Assembly: GCF_029227915.1 (NCBI RefSeq)
Contig: NC_079886.1
Coordinates: forward strand, 18,204,501 to 18,268,500
Direction of reading: 5' to 3'
Length of the DNA stretch: 64,000 bases
From: Hydractinia symbiolongicarpus
Taxonomy: Eukaryota; Cnidaria; Hydrozoa; Anthoathecata; Hydractiniidae
Both the position numbers and the translations under genes were made by a program. The notes beneath the pieces were generated by a model. The model was not told the origin of the DNA. It saw only the letters and a list, made by a program, of their open reading frames with translations, and searched no databases. Positions 24,045 through 35,075 of this stretch are shown here, piece by piece. Positions within the stretch are counted from its first letter, which is position 1. Every line of letters begins with the position of its first letter.

Positions 24045-25505
24045 TAAAATAGAAGAAGTTTTAAAGGCATTTTAATTGTTTAAATGTAGCTACCAAGATA
24101 TCTAAACAGGCATATATAGCTGTACAAAGTGGTCCACATGGACGCGCAATTAACGCGATCGCTCACCAATAATTTTGCAGCCTTTACAGAAAGGTATTCC
24201 ACCAAATAAGACATGTATGCTGGGTGGATTATATCACAGGTTTTAAAATCTTGTCTTTTAAATTAAAAGTTGCAGCTACGTTATTTTTGAAAATGACTCA
24301 ATGTGGAGCAATATACTTGAAGTATTTCGTAATTAAAACCAACATCGTCTACATGTACTTACCATTAATTTTGTAAGCTTCACTATCCTGCAAAATAATT
24401 TTTTAGCTAGCTGTAAGGACTGTTTTTTAAACCGAAAAAGTTAAATTGATTGACTAATAACTTGGCAACATTTAAAACTATACATGATAAGCCACTGTTT
24501 TAACTCTCACAAGATAACAATCTTTGTGCTTTACGTCCCAAAGTTGTAGAACCGATGTTGTTTAATTTTCTTTAAATGACGAATAGGCGCTCATAAGGCG
24601 TGCCCTAAGTTATAGCCTTGTTCCCCGAAAGGGATGCTCTGCTGGATGCTCGGAGTTGTGACTAGATAAAATAACTAGTTTTATTTCGTAACTTTATTAA
24701 AAAGCTTGAAAAAATCTTTGTCTTGTCAATAAGATAGAAGTAGTTTTTGTTTTTACCTTTTTACGGTTCTAATGCTGAAAACTTCCGTATAACTTGTAGA
24801 CTCAGCAGATCTTTTTATTTCCTAAAACGTTTAACTCCTGTTTGGTTTACGGAGTATGCTGTACAGAATGCTTGTTATTTTGATTTTGTCTTCAAACTTT
24901 TTAAACTCTGCTTAAGTATCTAAAACCTTCGCAGTTGTCGAACAGTCACTGAAAAGAAAGCATCTATTTAAAGAACCACTAACTGTTTAAAAGTTGAAAC
25001 CAGACCTCAACATTATTGTTGCATCACATCCTTTGAAGACGGTCTAATTGTTTATTTTTTTAGGATAAGAAGTAACGTATTAATATTTAAAAAAATTTTA
25101 CTGATTGTTATTCTAGTGATCATGATGTACATTGAAACTTTTAAGTTAAACACACAGTCTGATTTTCTGTTATTACCTTTTCATTTAATTAACTGCTTGA
25201 TTGACCAATGATTTTGCAAACCTCAAGGGTATTATATCTTTGACAGGGTAACAATCCTAGAAAAATCCAACCATTAATCATTAAGTGTTTGTTTGATTTC
25301 GAAATTTTAATCAATCAATTGCATGCACTATTTTAAAGAACCGATAATGGTAATGAAACAATACGCTCCACGGCCCGGAAAGATTAATAAACTCGTGGAA
25401 TTAAGACGTTTTGAGGCCAGCAAAAATTATTACTGTTTTAAATTTTGGATCTAACCAAATAACCTAAGGCATAAGTTTGCTACGGAAGCTTATTAGGGCC
25501 TTCTT

Positions 25506-25621
25506 CAGATCGAAGCTTTGATCTCGAGATCAAAGAAAGCTTCGATCTTGAAATGGAAGGTTTGATATACGAGGTCGAAAGGTGTTCTTGATCTCGAGAT
25601 GGACACTTTGATCTCGAGATA
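25506..25621. repeat. cluster of GATCTCGAGAT palindromes
   Basis: Three copies of TTGATCTCGAGAT in 115 bp. The first lies inside a long imperfect palindrome (about 25508-25548) with arms GATCGAAGCTTTGATCT and AGATCAAAG/AAAGCTTCGATC, interrupted by a few bases. Cruciform-prone; function unknown. Confidence 0.7.
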
Positions 25622-28368
25622 CAGCATTGATTAATAAAATGTGTAGAAATGACCCTAAAGCTTCCTTAGTTTGCTGTTTCACTATAAACTTTGACAATGA
25701 ACATTGACACCCGTTTTCGGCAGCTAAACTTCAAAACACCACTAAAAAGTATTATACCTTCATGGAAGTATTGATTCTTCTGTACTTTTATATGTACTTT
25801 TCTTCTCTACTTTGGTAGTTACTTTCTCACAATTCCAATATTTTCTTAATTGTGTTCGACAAAAATTCGTGACCTGGCGTCCGGCTTAGCAGACTATTTT
25901 CTGCCAATTTTCAATGCTTTGTTACAGGCTCATGTTCAACTCTACTTTTCGTAAAATCCATAATAAATGCAGTAATTGGAAAAGGATTTTGTTAGGACTG
26001 CATTGTTTCCAATCAAGAATTATAGATGGAGAGCAACCAAACAACAATATTTTTTTTTAAATTTGGCTGATTTTTTACACGGATTAAAGATATCAACATT
26101 ACCGGCCAAGGTAAGGTGACGTGAGGTGATAACTGCTGAATTACTATTTCAAACCAGCAAAAAATTAGTGATTTTTATAATTTTCTATTTAATAAGTTTT
26201 GAAGAAAATCTTTTTAAATCATCATTTTGGGCGTTGTCGTGGCAGCTGTATCACTAAATGGTGTTGCAGAAAAATAATCCTAAATTTTTTAGCCTTGTTT
26301 TACACACCCTGGGCCTAAAAGTTATTATTAGGGTAAACACCTAGCAACCATTTAGCAAACAAAATTCAACATGCAAAGCAATCCAATCGGCTCACAATCG
26401 CGAAAACACATTATCTCAGAAAAATGAATGACGTTATAGTAAAATTGCTGACGAAAGCATATTCTTACCCGAATCAATTAATTTCTGTTATGATGTACTA
26501 TAGTCCTGCTAAGTTAATTAACATTTGGGGTTGTCAAATCCACCCACCCCAACCTCCGAAGTTTTGATACCGAAGAACCTAATATAAACGGTTTCACATT
26601 TATCATGTTCTCTCTAATAGTCACCTAATAATAGTTTGAATGCATTAACATTAAAGAACGTGGGCGAAGAAGATCTCAAATAACTGTTGATCTTCTCCAA
26701 AGCGAATGCTTGCTAGATAAGAATTTTTTGCTTTATAAATACGTCCTTTTTGATAAGGTGGTGTTGTAAGAGATTTTAAAGTGATTGGTCCTTAGCAAAT
26801 CAAACTGCCCGCTGTAGAAAGTGTATGTTTTAGGGAGGTTCTATTGTGTTATATAATCTTCTCAGTGTAATCTAATAATAAGATGCTTGATCAATTAGAG
26901 AAAGGCTACAAAGAAATACAATTACCTTATGAAACGCCTAAAATTTGTCTTAAACACGCTTTGGCAGGACACAGGAGGGGTTAAAAAAGACGGATCAAAC
27001 CCTTGTTGTTCCCAGGCGTTATCATCCAATAATGATTATCATTTTATAGCACCAAAGATTAATATTTATAAAATATCCCAATTAGAACATCAAACAAAGA
27101 AAGTCATTAAGGATCTGAATTGTTGTTTAAGCTAATTAGAAAATTATGTTAAAGAGTTTTGCTAGGATGCACAGTATCTAACAAAATAGCAACTGACATA
27201 CCAATCAATCTAGAACTAAAAATACATGCAGATTGCGACAATTATTTACAAAAACAAACTGAACAAATAATTCTGAACAATTTGGAATGCGATGCTTTCT
27301 AGGTGGTCGGAGTTTACAGTTATATAATACAAAGGATGTGTAGCATAAAGACAACAAGTCTATTCTTGTAAATACGTTCTCCAACTACATTCTTTGTGGC
27401 TTTAGACTCAATTAGAAAGATTGCTTAAAATAACTCAGAACACCTCCTCTTTTAAAGCAGTTTGAGAATTTGGCAAATATATGTGCATGAAACATGATTT
27501 TTGCGCAAAGATTAATAACATAATTTAGAAGACAAAAAATGCTGTGAATAGATGCTTTAAATAAATCAAAAACGATATGCTGATATCACCTTTCGGTAAA
27601 TGATATGGATAAACTGAATGACCAGATTCGGCATCTTAAATGCGTCCTTGCTAACAAAAAAAGGACGTCAGCTCTTTTGCGCTGTATGGAAATTTATTAG
27701 CACCACAAACTAGCAATCCCACTTCTCTCTCTCTTGGCTTAAAAAATCAAAAGTAACATTTAATTACGAATATTTATTTCTGTCATTGTTTATTGTTTAC
27801 GAATGTATTTAGAAAAGAATTATTTATTATCTTTTATCGAAAATAGGTCGTCTTTAAACAAATTGGGTCACCAGACCTGAGCATTTTCCGAAAAGAGCTA
27901 CTGTATATTGAAGGTAGCTATGGTAAATTTCAAAGAATCTAGTGTACATTCATAATTTATACATACACATACGTGAAGCTAGTTGTAAGTATTAAAATTT
28001 GAAGATTTAGGAAAAGATTGTCCCTGTTTTCAAACATGTTCTTATTGGTTAAACAACACACAGAAGTATATTATTACACAGCATTCATTCAACAAATCAC
28101 AACGACATTTCTTCCCTGTAAAACAAAGAGAGCTTTAAAACAGAACGTCCTCATCTCCAAAATCGACAGTTTTGGCAAGTGATTTGCCTACAAGGTATAC
28201 ACTTCACAACAGACGATCAAAGAACATTCAAAAATAGCTAATTTTATGTGCGCAGTGACATTCAGGTTTTTCTAAGAGCAGAAACGAAACATCGGGAAGG
28301 GTCAAATAATCAGGTGGAAATCTACAAAAATCAGTGAGAAATTTCAAAACAGCTAACTATCTGGCGTT

Positions 28369-28404
28369 TTCTTTTTTCTTTTTTCTTTTTTCTTTTTTTT
28401 TAAT
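28369..28404. repeat. TTTTCTTTTTTC simple repeat
   Basis: Pyrimidine microsatellite of T-runs separated by single C at about 7-base spacing. Non-coding. Confidence 0.85.
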
Positions 28405-29760
28405 TAGCCAGATAAAATAACAACAACTGTCCAAAAATTAAGGCAAAGCAACTGGGGTAGAACGGAGAGGTGCATTTTACTCTGACTTCCTATTCTATAA
28501 GATATCCTCAGTTAAAAAATACACTTAGCAGGGACGCAGTCAATATCAAACACGAAAAAAGGTCCATTTCAGGCTAAACATCAGTGTTTTAGACGAAATT
28601 TTTGGCATGCAATCGTCATTTTAAATAAACTATAGAGTGCTTTTTAGTCAATCCAGCGGGTTAAAATTTTAAAATATTTACTTATAGGTCATAATCATGG
28701 TTGGACCTCTTTAGTCACTTAATACGATATAACTTAACCAGCTGGCCACTCTAGCTGAAAATCTGTTAATGCTTAAGAGGACGTCATTATATAGAAAGCG
28801 AAAGTTAAAAACCTGGCGTCAAAGAAACATTTCAGTAATCATTCGCAATTAGTGAATCGTAGTTGCTTAACATTGAATTTGTGCCCACTAAGTTTTAAAA
28901 AGATTTTGTTTTTGCTATGGAAGCAAATCAGTTGCCAAAACTGTAAACTTTAGGAGATGATGAAAAAAATGAATAGTCATTTTCTGGTAACGGTCTTTTT
29001 GTTTGCCTTTAATATGTTTCTGATTTTCATCTCCAAATGGAGATCGTAAAAATGGTTGAGTATTACGAAATCTTTATCCTCTTTCAAAACCATTGTTAGG
29101 AGCGAATACTGTTACAGTATTATGCTGTGATGCTTTCATTCAGGATTTTTTTTTTGTACTTAGTAATAGATGATTTTTCGTGTATGAACAATTTATAGTA
29201 TTACTCAAGGAAATGCCGCCCTTTGAGAATGCCACACTTGAAGACGGAAATACTTCATTAGTCCCACCCTCATATTATCGCATCCTCTAAATAATATTGA
29301 ATAATTAGCTTCAAGTGTATTTTTAAAACTAATCCAAATTTGAATTGGCTCCTAATTCACTAATAATATCAAAAAAGGAAAATCTTAGAAAATTTGGAAG
29401 TATGAAGAAGCACCTGTTATTTTAGATAAACTGTTTTTAATTAGCAATTAACTGATACCTAAACACATTGTCCTTTCCTTAAAAAGCTTTATGACAACTC
29501 TGCTTTTAAACGCTTTAACTACGCAAAAATACAAAAAGATGTAAGAGTGTAAATAATGTCTTGCCTTCTTGTAGGTGCTAACATGTTGACACTGAACTAA
29601 CAGTCTAAAGAACCTATTCTCAATACAGTTAAAAATGCATTTCTTGCCAAATTTGAAATATCTGAAATCGACATGCATCCATGGCCATGGAATAAAAATA
29701 GCTGACATTCTCAATTGTTTGAAAGGATATTAAAATATTTTAATACATGTTATGGACAGA

Positions 29761-29894
29761 ATGCAAATGGGGCCCTGTTTTGCCATGGAAACGTATATTT
29801 TCTAGGTGGTCCAAAACGGTATAAAATTAAGCAGCTCACTTCCTAAAGAAGGCAAACAGAGACACAAGTAGAGTTATTCTAAACAAACAAGAAT
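29761..29894 (+). promoter_or_regulatory. core promoter of the Hedge-domain gene
   Basis: TATAAAA at 29820-29826 lies 69 bases before the ATG, leaving a short 5' UTR of about 40 bases. A perfect octamer ATGCAAAT, the POU-domain binding consensus, sits at 29761-29768, about 60 bases above the TATA box. Function of the octamer is inference from the motif only. Confidence 0.5.
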
Positions 29895-31336
29895 ATGGAA
29901 AGATTGATATCAATGGTATTTATAGCTGTGGTGGTTGCTGAAAGCCATAACATTGCATTCGACAGATTGCCCGATATAAATGAACAAAGTATACTAGCTA
30001 GTGGCCCATTTATAAAAGAAGCAGAAAAGAATGATTTGATCCAAATTATACCGAATGGAATACTGAAGACGCACAAAAATAACAGCATGTTTGCAACACA
30101 GGTAAGTCACCAATGAAACCTTTCATTTTGTAAATATACCTTAGAAGCAATTTTCTTGTTTTCATTTATGTTTGCGCATGTGTGGTCATGTTCTCTGGGA
30201 AACTGCAGAAATAGACTTATCATGGTGCAAACAACCCGCACTTTATTAAAAATAAGTAAAATTAGCGTCTGCATTTAATTAAGTTGGACATTTTGTAAAG
30301 AAAGACGTGAAGCGCTTACAGTTCTAAAGTCTAAACTCCGGTATTAGTCTCTCTTTTTTTCCTCCTTGATTTCTTACATTTAAGGTGTAACATTTAACTT
30401 TTCCTGGATTTTCTATTGGCATTTCCCGAAATTGATTGGAAATTGTAGATTCAAACACAAAAAAGATAATTAAATATGGATTTGCACTAGTATTGTTTCC
30501 AGTGACTAAAAACATAGACACTTGGCTAGATATGGTGGTACAAAAGCTTATCCACATCTGAACCTGATATATCAAACTTTTTCTATGAGAATTAAACATA
30601 ATCAAAAGTTTTTTTATTTTTCACCAAATTTCCACTTTGAGTTTTCTCCTTTGAAGAATTGTAACTATAAAGAACGTTATAAAAACACTGCAATAGTTAT
30701 TGAATGATAAAATGTTTTATGATAAGATTGACAAAAATATATTTTACAGATTTGCTGAGTTATTCTTCTTGGGAATTGAATGTTTAGTATGGCTTGATTT
30801 CTTTAATTCACCTGCTTGAGTTCTTTTCTAAAAAAATACTATGGAAATACGGCTAGATTTACACTTGATTTCTTGTTGTTGTGTTCCCCATAAACTTAAG
30901 GCCATGTTAAAACTTCCAAATAAAATAGTGTTTCCAATTCGAGGTTCAGTGTTCTCAAAGTAAGTGCATGTATAGTTTTATTAAACTATCTTTTTAATAA
31001 TTTCAGAAATGTGTCAACAGGCTTGGAAAATTAGTCAACATCCTCGAAAGACAATGGAATGACACGTACGTCCTAAAAATCTTCAGATCCTTTCTAAATG
31101 GCAAATCGTTATCGTTGTCCCGACATTCACTCCACTACGAAGGGAGAGCATTGGATGTTGCTGTCCGCAGACGCAATGAAACTAAAGCTACTTTAAAATG
31201 TTGGACACGCACTAAGACATACAAGGATGTTTCAAGAAACTTAGGATGGATGGCTTATAAAAAAGCTGGTTTTAATTTTGTTTCCATTACCACAGGTCCT
31301 CATGGGGAGCATGTGCATATTTCTTGTAGGCGCTAA
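29895..31336 (+). CDS. secreted stand-alone Hedgehog N-terminal (Hedge) domain protein, 178 aa
   Basis: Exons are 29895-30101 (69 codons) and 31007-31336 (109 codons plus stop), joined by a phase-0 GTAAGT...TTTCAG intron. Residues 1-17 are a signal peptide. Residues 25-37 (LPDINEQSILASG) match the Hedgehog motif P-x-[VI]-x-E-x-[ST]-[LI]-x-A-S-G. Exon 2 opens KCVNRL, continues with the conserved Q-W pair (W86) and the diagnostic SLHYEGRALDV (110-120). AGF follows at 156-158 and ends with an HVH (171-173) and a cysteine (176), two residues before the stop. H112, D119 and one of H171/H173 correspond to the zinc-site residues of Hedgehog. Missing are the CGPGR-type cysteine after the signal peptide, most acidic residues of the two calcium loops, the GCF junction and the whole Hint autoprocessing domain. 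A loop between D119 and A156 is about 16 residues longer than usual and has an extra C-W. It is probably secreted, unlipidated and possibly a ligand or decoy; receptor unknown. Confidence 0.85.
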
Positions 31337-32627
31337 ATTAGATTGGTTTATAAAATAATAATTATAATAATATTTAATTTTTTACTATTTATACTTTATA
31401 CACGTTTCTGAATTACGTGTTTCTTTTTAAAAAAAATTGGATTTAAAAGTTTTGGATTTAAAACTAAATTCGGCATGATTAAACTGTTATTTTTAATCTT
31501 CAACTTAAGGTGACAGTTTTAATTTTTCAGTTAGTAGTGTCTTATCTATATGAATTTTCTTTTTCTTGCGGAACATAAAGGCACTTTCTGTAAGTTTTAA
31601 TTTGCTGAGACTCATTTATAAATATACCAATTAGAAGAAAAGAACTAGCTTTCACGAGCTCCGAATTTTACAGCTTCATGATTTTTCATTGACTTCTGTT
31701 TTAGAACAAACTTTGGGTTGGTCATAACAAAAAGATGTGCGGAAAACTTGTATATCAGCAGATAGATGCAGCATGATGTTTATCATGCTGCATCTATCTG
31801 CTGTCAATAGAAAAATATTTAAAACTAAAAAAATTACTTTTTAAAGCTGTATGATTTATAAAACTCGTGTTAAAATTTAAAGAAGAAAATGCTATCAGAA
31901 GTTAGACCTCTTGGGATGAGGTCCCATGGAGATTGAAGTTTGTTTTTACTTTATGCGCCATCTTTGTTGTTATTAAGGTTTCTCTCTAATAATTACGTTA
32001 TTTCTTTTTGTAAAATGGGTGTGACAGTAAAGCTATCTTTGGCAGAACAAATTAATTATTCATGAATTTTAATTTAAAAAGGAATTGTTGAAGAACTGTT
32101 TTTGGTGGAAAAATATTAGTATTATAGCTACATAGTGTGTTATAACGGAAAAAATAAGGTTATATAATCTGAAAATAACCTTTAGTAACTAATTATGGGA
32201 AACAGAAAATTTCGATTTTTAAAAGGGTTACTGCCAGGTTAACATAACATGGGAAAGTGCTGGTGGAGATATGGTGATTTTAAGATTTATCTACATATTT
32301 GCAAGAATTGTTTGTTTTCTTTTCTGTTACCAATCAACTGTGTAGAACGCACATTCGCTAATTAAACTACTGGTATTTCGAATTTCTTGTTCTCTTCCTT
32401 TATGAAACTGTTCTGTTTACTGCTGTTTAAATTAAACATTCTGTTTTTTTCTAATATATATTTTCCGATTCTTTGCGTGCTCTAATTAAGGAAGGTAAAA
32501 TTCTCTTTCCATTGCCTCATCCTTCAATTAAAAATGTTGCTGCATTGAACTTTTACTTTAAAAATTAAGTGATAGAATTTTTTGTTTCCAGGATGTAGGT
32601 AATTCCCCCGCAAAGAAATTAAGCAGC
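31337..32627. other. 3' flank of the Hedge-domain gene
   Basis: AT-rich. No canonical AATAAA close to the stop; an ATTAAA variant occurs near 31478. The interval contains the perfect hairpin at 31756-31803. There is no downstream Hint-like exon on the plus strand. Confidence 0.5.
31756..31803. repeat. perfect 22-bp hairpin with a 4-nt loop
   Basis: Left arm 31756-31777 and right arm 31782-31803 are exact reverse complements over 22 bases, with loop GTTT. Arms begin CAGCAGATAG and contain two ATGC/GCAT words. The stem is shorter than usual for a microRNA precursor and does not extend into the flanks. Could be a recent palindromic insertion, a cruciform site or a small-RNA source. Confidence 0.9.
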
Positions 32628-33257
32628 TACCGTAAAATGACGAAATCAAGCGCACCCGATTATAAGCGCACCCGTTGTTAAGCGTGCCAATTCCTTACCA
32701 AAATTTTACTCTCGTTTATAAGTGCACCCTCAGATGAGCGCATATAGGGAAAAGAGATATAGAATACAATGTTTGTTTTACTTAAAATGCGAGATTTTTT
32801 TTCTGCTTCTTTAATTTTGTTACGGATATAGTTTTTATGAATTCTTGCAGCATATATATAATATGTACACGGAAGTTCAATCCCTCATCAAGGGACCCAA
32901 TTGCCTTCAGGGGTACGATGCTTTTCACCAGTAATGACTGCTCCCATCCATAAAATTCAACACTTATGCATCATTCGATACAAAATCTTGGTTAAAGCTT
33001 TTGGCACGTGTCCTACAAGTTTTTCTACCGGCTTCACAATACACAATTTCTTCTGTTTCTTTTCGATATTTGACAGAACTTTAATAGCATAGTCGCTGTA
33101 AATGTTCTTATAATATCTGATACATATCAATTTATTTTCTTTCTTTTTTTTCTTGCATTTTTCTTATACTCGTTTATAAATGCACCCGTGGATAAGCGCA
33201 TCAAAATCTTGCTATCTCCACGATAAGCGCTGCGCTATGTTTTGGCATTTCACGGTA
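32628..33257. mobile_element. MITE with TAAGCGCACCC subrepeats
   Basis: About 630 bp. The left end is TACCGTAAAATGACGAAAT and the reverse complement of the right end TACCGTGAAATGCCAAAA. Next to each end stand several TATAAGCGCACCC-type units (five or six in total, some degenerate). Non-coding; the open frame at 32901-33092 inside is incidental. Confidence 0.75.
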
Positions 33258-34234
33258 TTAGAACAGAAACATGCATAAAAACAATTTGCAATGTGAAATC
33301 AAATGCAAGTCATCTTGCAAACTTCATATGTGAAAATAGGGACAGCTACAAAGTAGCAAATTTACCATTAAGTGTATTCGCATCACACATTAAGCGGATT
33401 AGTTAATATTCAATTAATTTTTCAGGACTTATTTTTGCAATTTGTTGGAAAATTGTTGAGATTTAACGACAATTTTTAGTGGAAGGGGCTTCCAGAAATG
33501 GACTTGTAACCAATAAGTATTAAAAACTACACTTTCTCTTTTTTATTGGAACCTAGTTATAAGAAGATTTAAGTTAATATTTGGTTAAAATTTAAAACAT
33601 CTTAAGAGAGTCCTAACCGGACCTTATAAGTTATAAAGTGTTACAAAGAAAAAATCGTTGTGAAAAAAACGTAGCGTTACATTGCTTCTTCGTAAAACAA
33701 CTAAAGAGCAGAGAAAGATTTACTATATGTCGCTATAAAAAAAAGGTTACCAGCTTCCTATAAAACAAGACAAAACAAAATAAATCCACAAATAAAAAAA
33801 ATGTAAACGGTTAAAGATCATACAAAATTCCCAAAACAAATCCTGAGCATCCTGAAGTTGTCAATCGAAATGCGGAAATAAATAAGAAATAATAAAATGT
33901 GCAAAAAGCAAAACATCCACTTACTAAAAACTTCTTGAAATTCACTGTTCTTCTTATTATAAGTTTATACAGATGAACCTAGTTTTTATGGACATTGAGT
34001 GTGAGATTTTGCCAAAAATTAAGCATGTTTATAGCTAATATTCAAAAGTTTCAGACGTGCACATGACAAATTATTTGTTCTCTTATTTTTCTTTTTACTA
34101 GATAAGAACCTCAAAAAAGTGACATTTAAAAAGGGCTTTTTCCATTTTGGGAGATTTATAATAAGCTATATGCTCTATCAATTCATATTACTTGCAAACA
34201 GTAAGTATTAAAGTTAACCATAATATATATAGAG
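33258..34234. other. AT-rich spacer
   Basis: No gene or repeat that I can support. Confidence 0.4.
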
Positions 34235-34690
34235 TACACTCCCGATAACTCGAACCTCCAAGGAACCAAAAAAAAGTTCGAGTTATCAAATGTTCGACTT
34301 ACCGGGGCATTCGATAACTCGAACTTTAGCCGATAAGTGAAAATAGTTCGAGTTATTAATATTTTTTTTCTTTTCTATTCTAACAAGAAAGGTATACAGT
34401 CATAGTTATACATCACTGAAAAAAAGTTCTAATGTGACGCTGTTTCATTGTAGCAGTAACGTCTCTGTCAATTAAAATTGAGAGTGAGTTTTTGTTGAAT
34501 ATCTTCACCGCATAGAGTAAAGGGCATGTAGTCATGCAGCACTTGCAATGCCTCCCGAATATTACTAACTTTTCGGGCAAACTGGGTTCAACAGAACATC
34601 CTCATCACCATCATCCTCATCACCATCATCTCCATTCGCTGCATTCATCTTCTCTTCTATGTGGCCATTGTAAAGTGTAAACATAAAACA
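34235..34690 (-). pseudogene. pogo/Tigger-like transposon end with transposase C-terminal relic
   Basis: The end begins TACACTCCCGATAACTCGAA, a terminus typical of pogo/Tigger families. Alternating direct and inverted CGATAACTCGAAC words fill 34243-34363. On the minus strand the C-terminal tail of a DDE transposase can be read at about 34430-34690. An acidic stretch (DDGDEDDGDED) is followed, after a frameshift, by NIREALQVLHDYMPFT and then GEDIQQKL, the helical tail seen in Tigger/jerky transposases. The catalytic core and the other terminus are absent. Dead. Confidence 0.6.
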
Positions 34691-34773
34691 CACTCAGAGT
34701 TAAATCTTCAACATTCCAGTGCACACTAGGATAAGCTTTAAATCTGCAATGTCTTCGTCACTGTAATGTCTTC

Positions 34774-35075
34774 TTGTATTTTGTTGCGAGAACTTGTGAG
34801 AGTACATTACCTTATGTGAAAATGGCTACAAATATCACTGACAGGATTTTGTTACAAAATGAACTACCTATCATCCTTATTGTTGAAATTTCCTACGAAA
34901 CTCAAATTAAAGGACATCACGTGTATAAAGAGATATGGACACCAGAGTTGGGTGAATACTTGGAAGTCCAATGCGAACCAGAAATCCTGTTGATAAGCAT
35001 GCAGTTTGTTTAAAAACTAGTAATGGAACTACAACTGGACATTTGAAAAAGGAAAGTCAAGGCGTTTCGCAAAGA
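34774..35075 (+). pseudogene. HIRAN-domain fragment, frameshifted and truncated
   Basis: The frame reads KGHHVYKEIWTPELGEYLEV, then C-EPE. This is the start of the HIRAN-type domain found in many cnidarian uncharacterised proteins. A one-base deletion near 34984 shifts the frame; in the next frame the domain continues with NPVDKHAVCLK and GHLKKE. It is then lost close to 35075, where the LINE on the opposite strand ends. HIRAN domains bind DNA ends in HLTF-type proteins; here it is only a relic. Confidence 0.6.

Larger units (their letters stand above)
24045..29760. other. long gene-poor interval
   Basis: No gene that I can support. It holds the palindromic GATCTCGAGAT cluster at 25506-25621 and a T/C-rich microsatellite at 28369-28404. 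Two protein-like snippets are noted without a call: plus 27593-27703 (39 codons) and minus about 28128-28190. The minus frame at 29448-29714 abuts the promoter of the Hedge-domain gene and has no family similarity. Confidence 0.4.

Noticed and set aside
27593-27703. 39-codon plus-strand frame (MDKLNDQIRHLKC...), faintly GINS-like
   Set aside because: Too short, no partner exons, similarity only impressionistic.
28128-28190. Minus-strand reading that looks like a protein C-terminus (GKSLAKTVDFGDEDVLF)
   Set aside because: An upstream stop and lack of neighbouring exons leave it unsupported.
29448-29714. 88-codon minus-strand frame upstream of the Hedge-domain gene
   Set aside because: No motif; overlaps the likely upstream regulatory region of the plus-strand gene.
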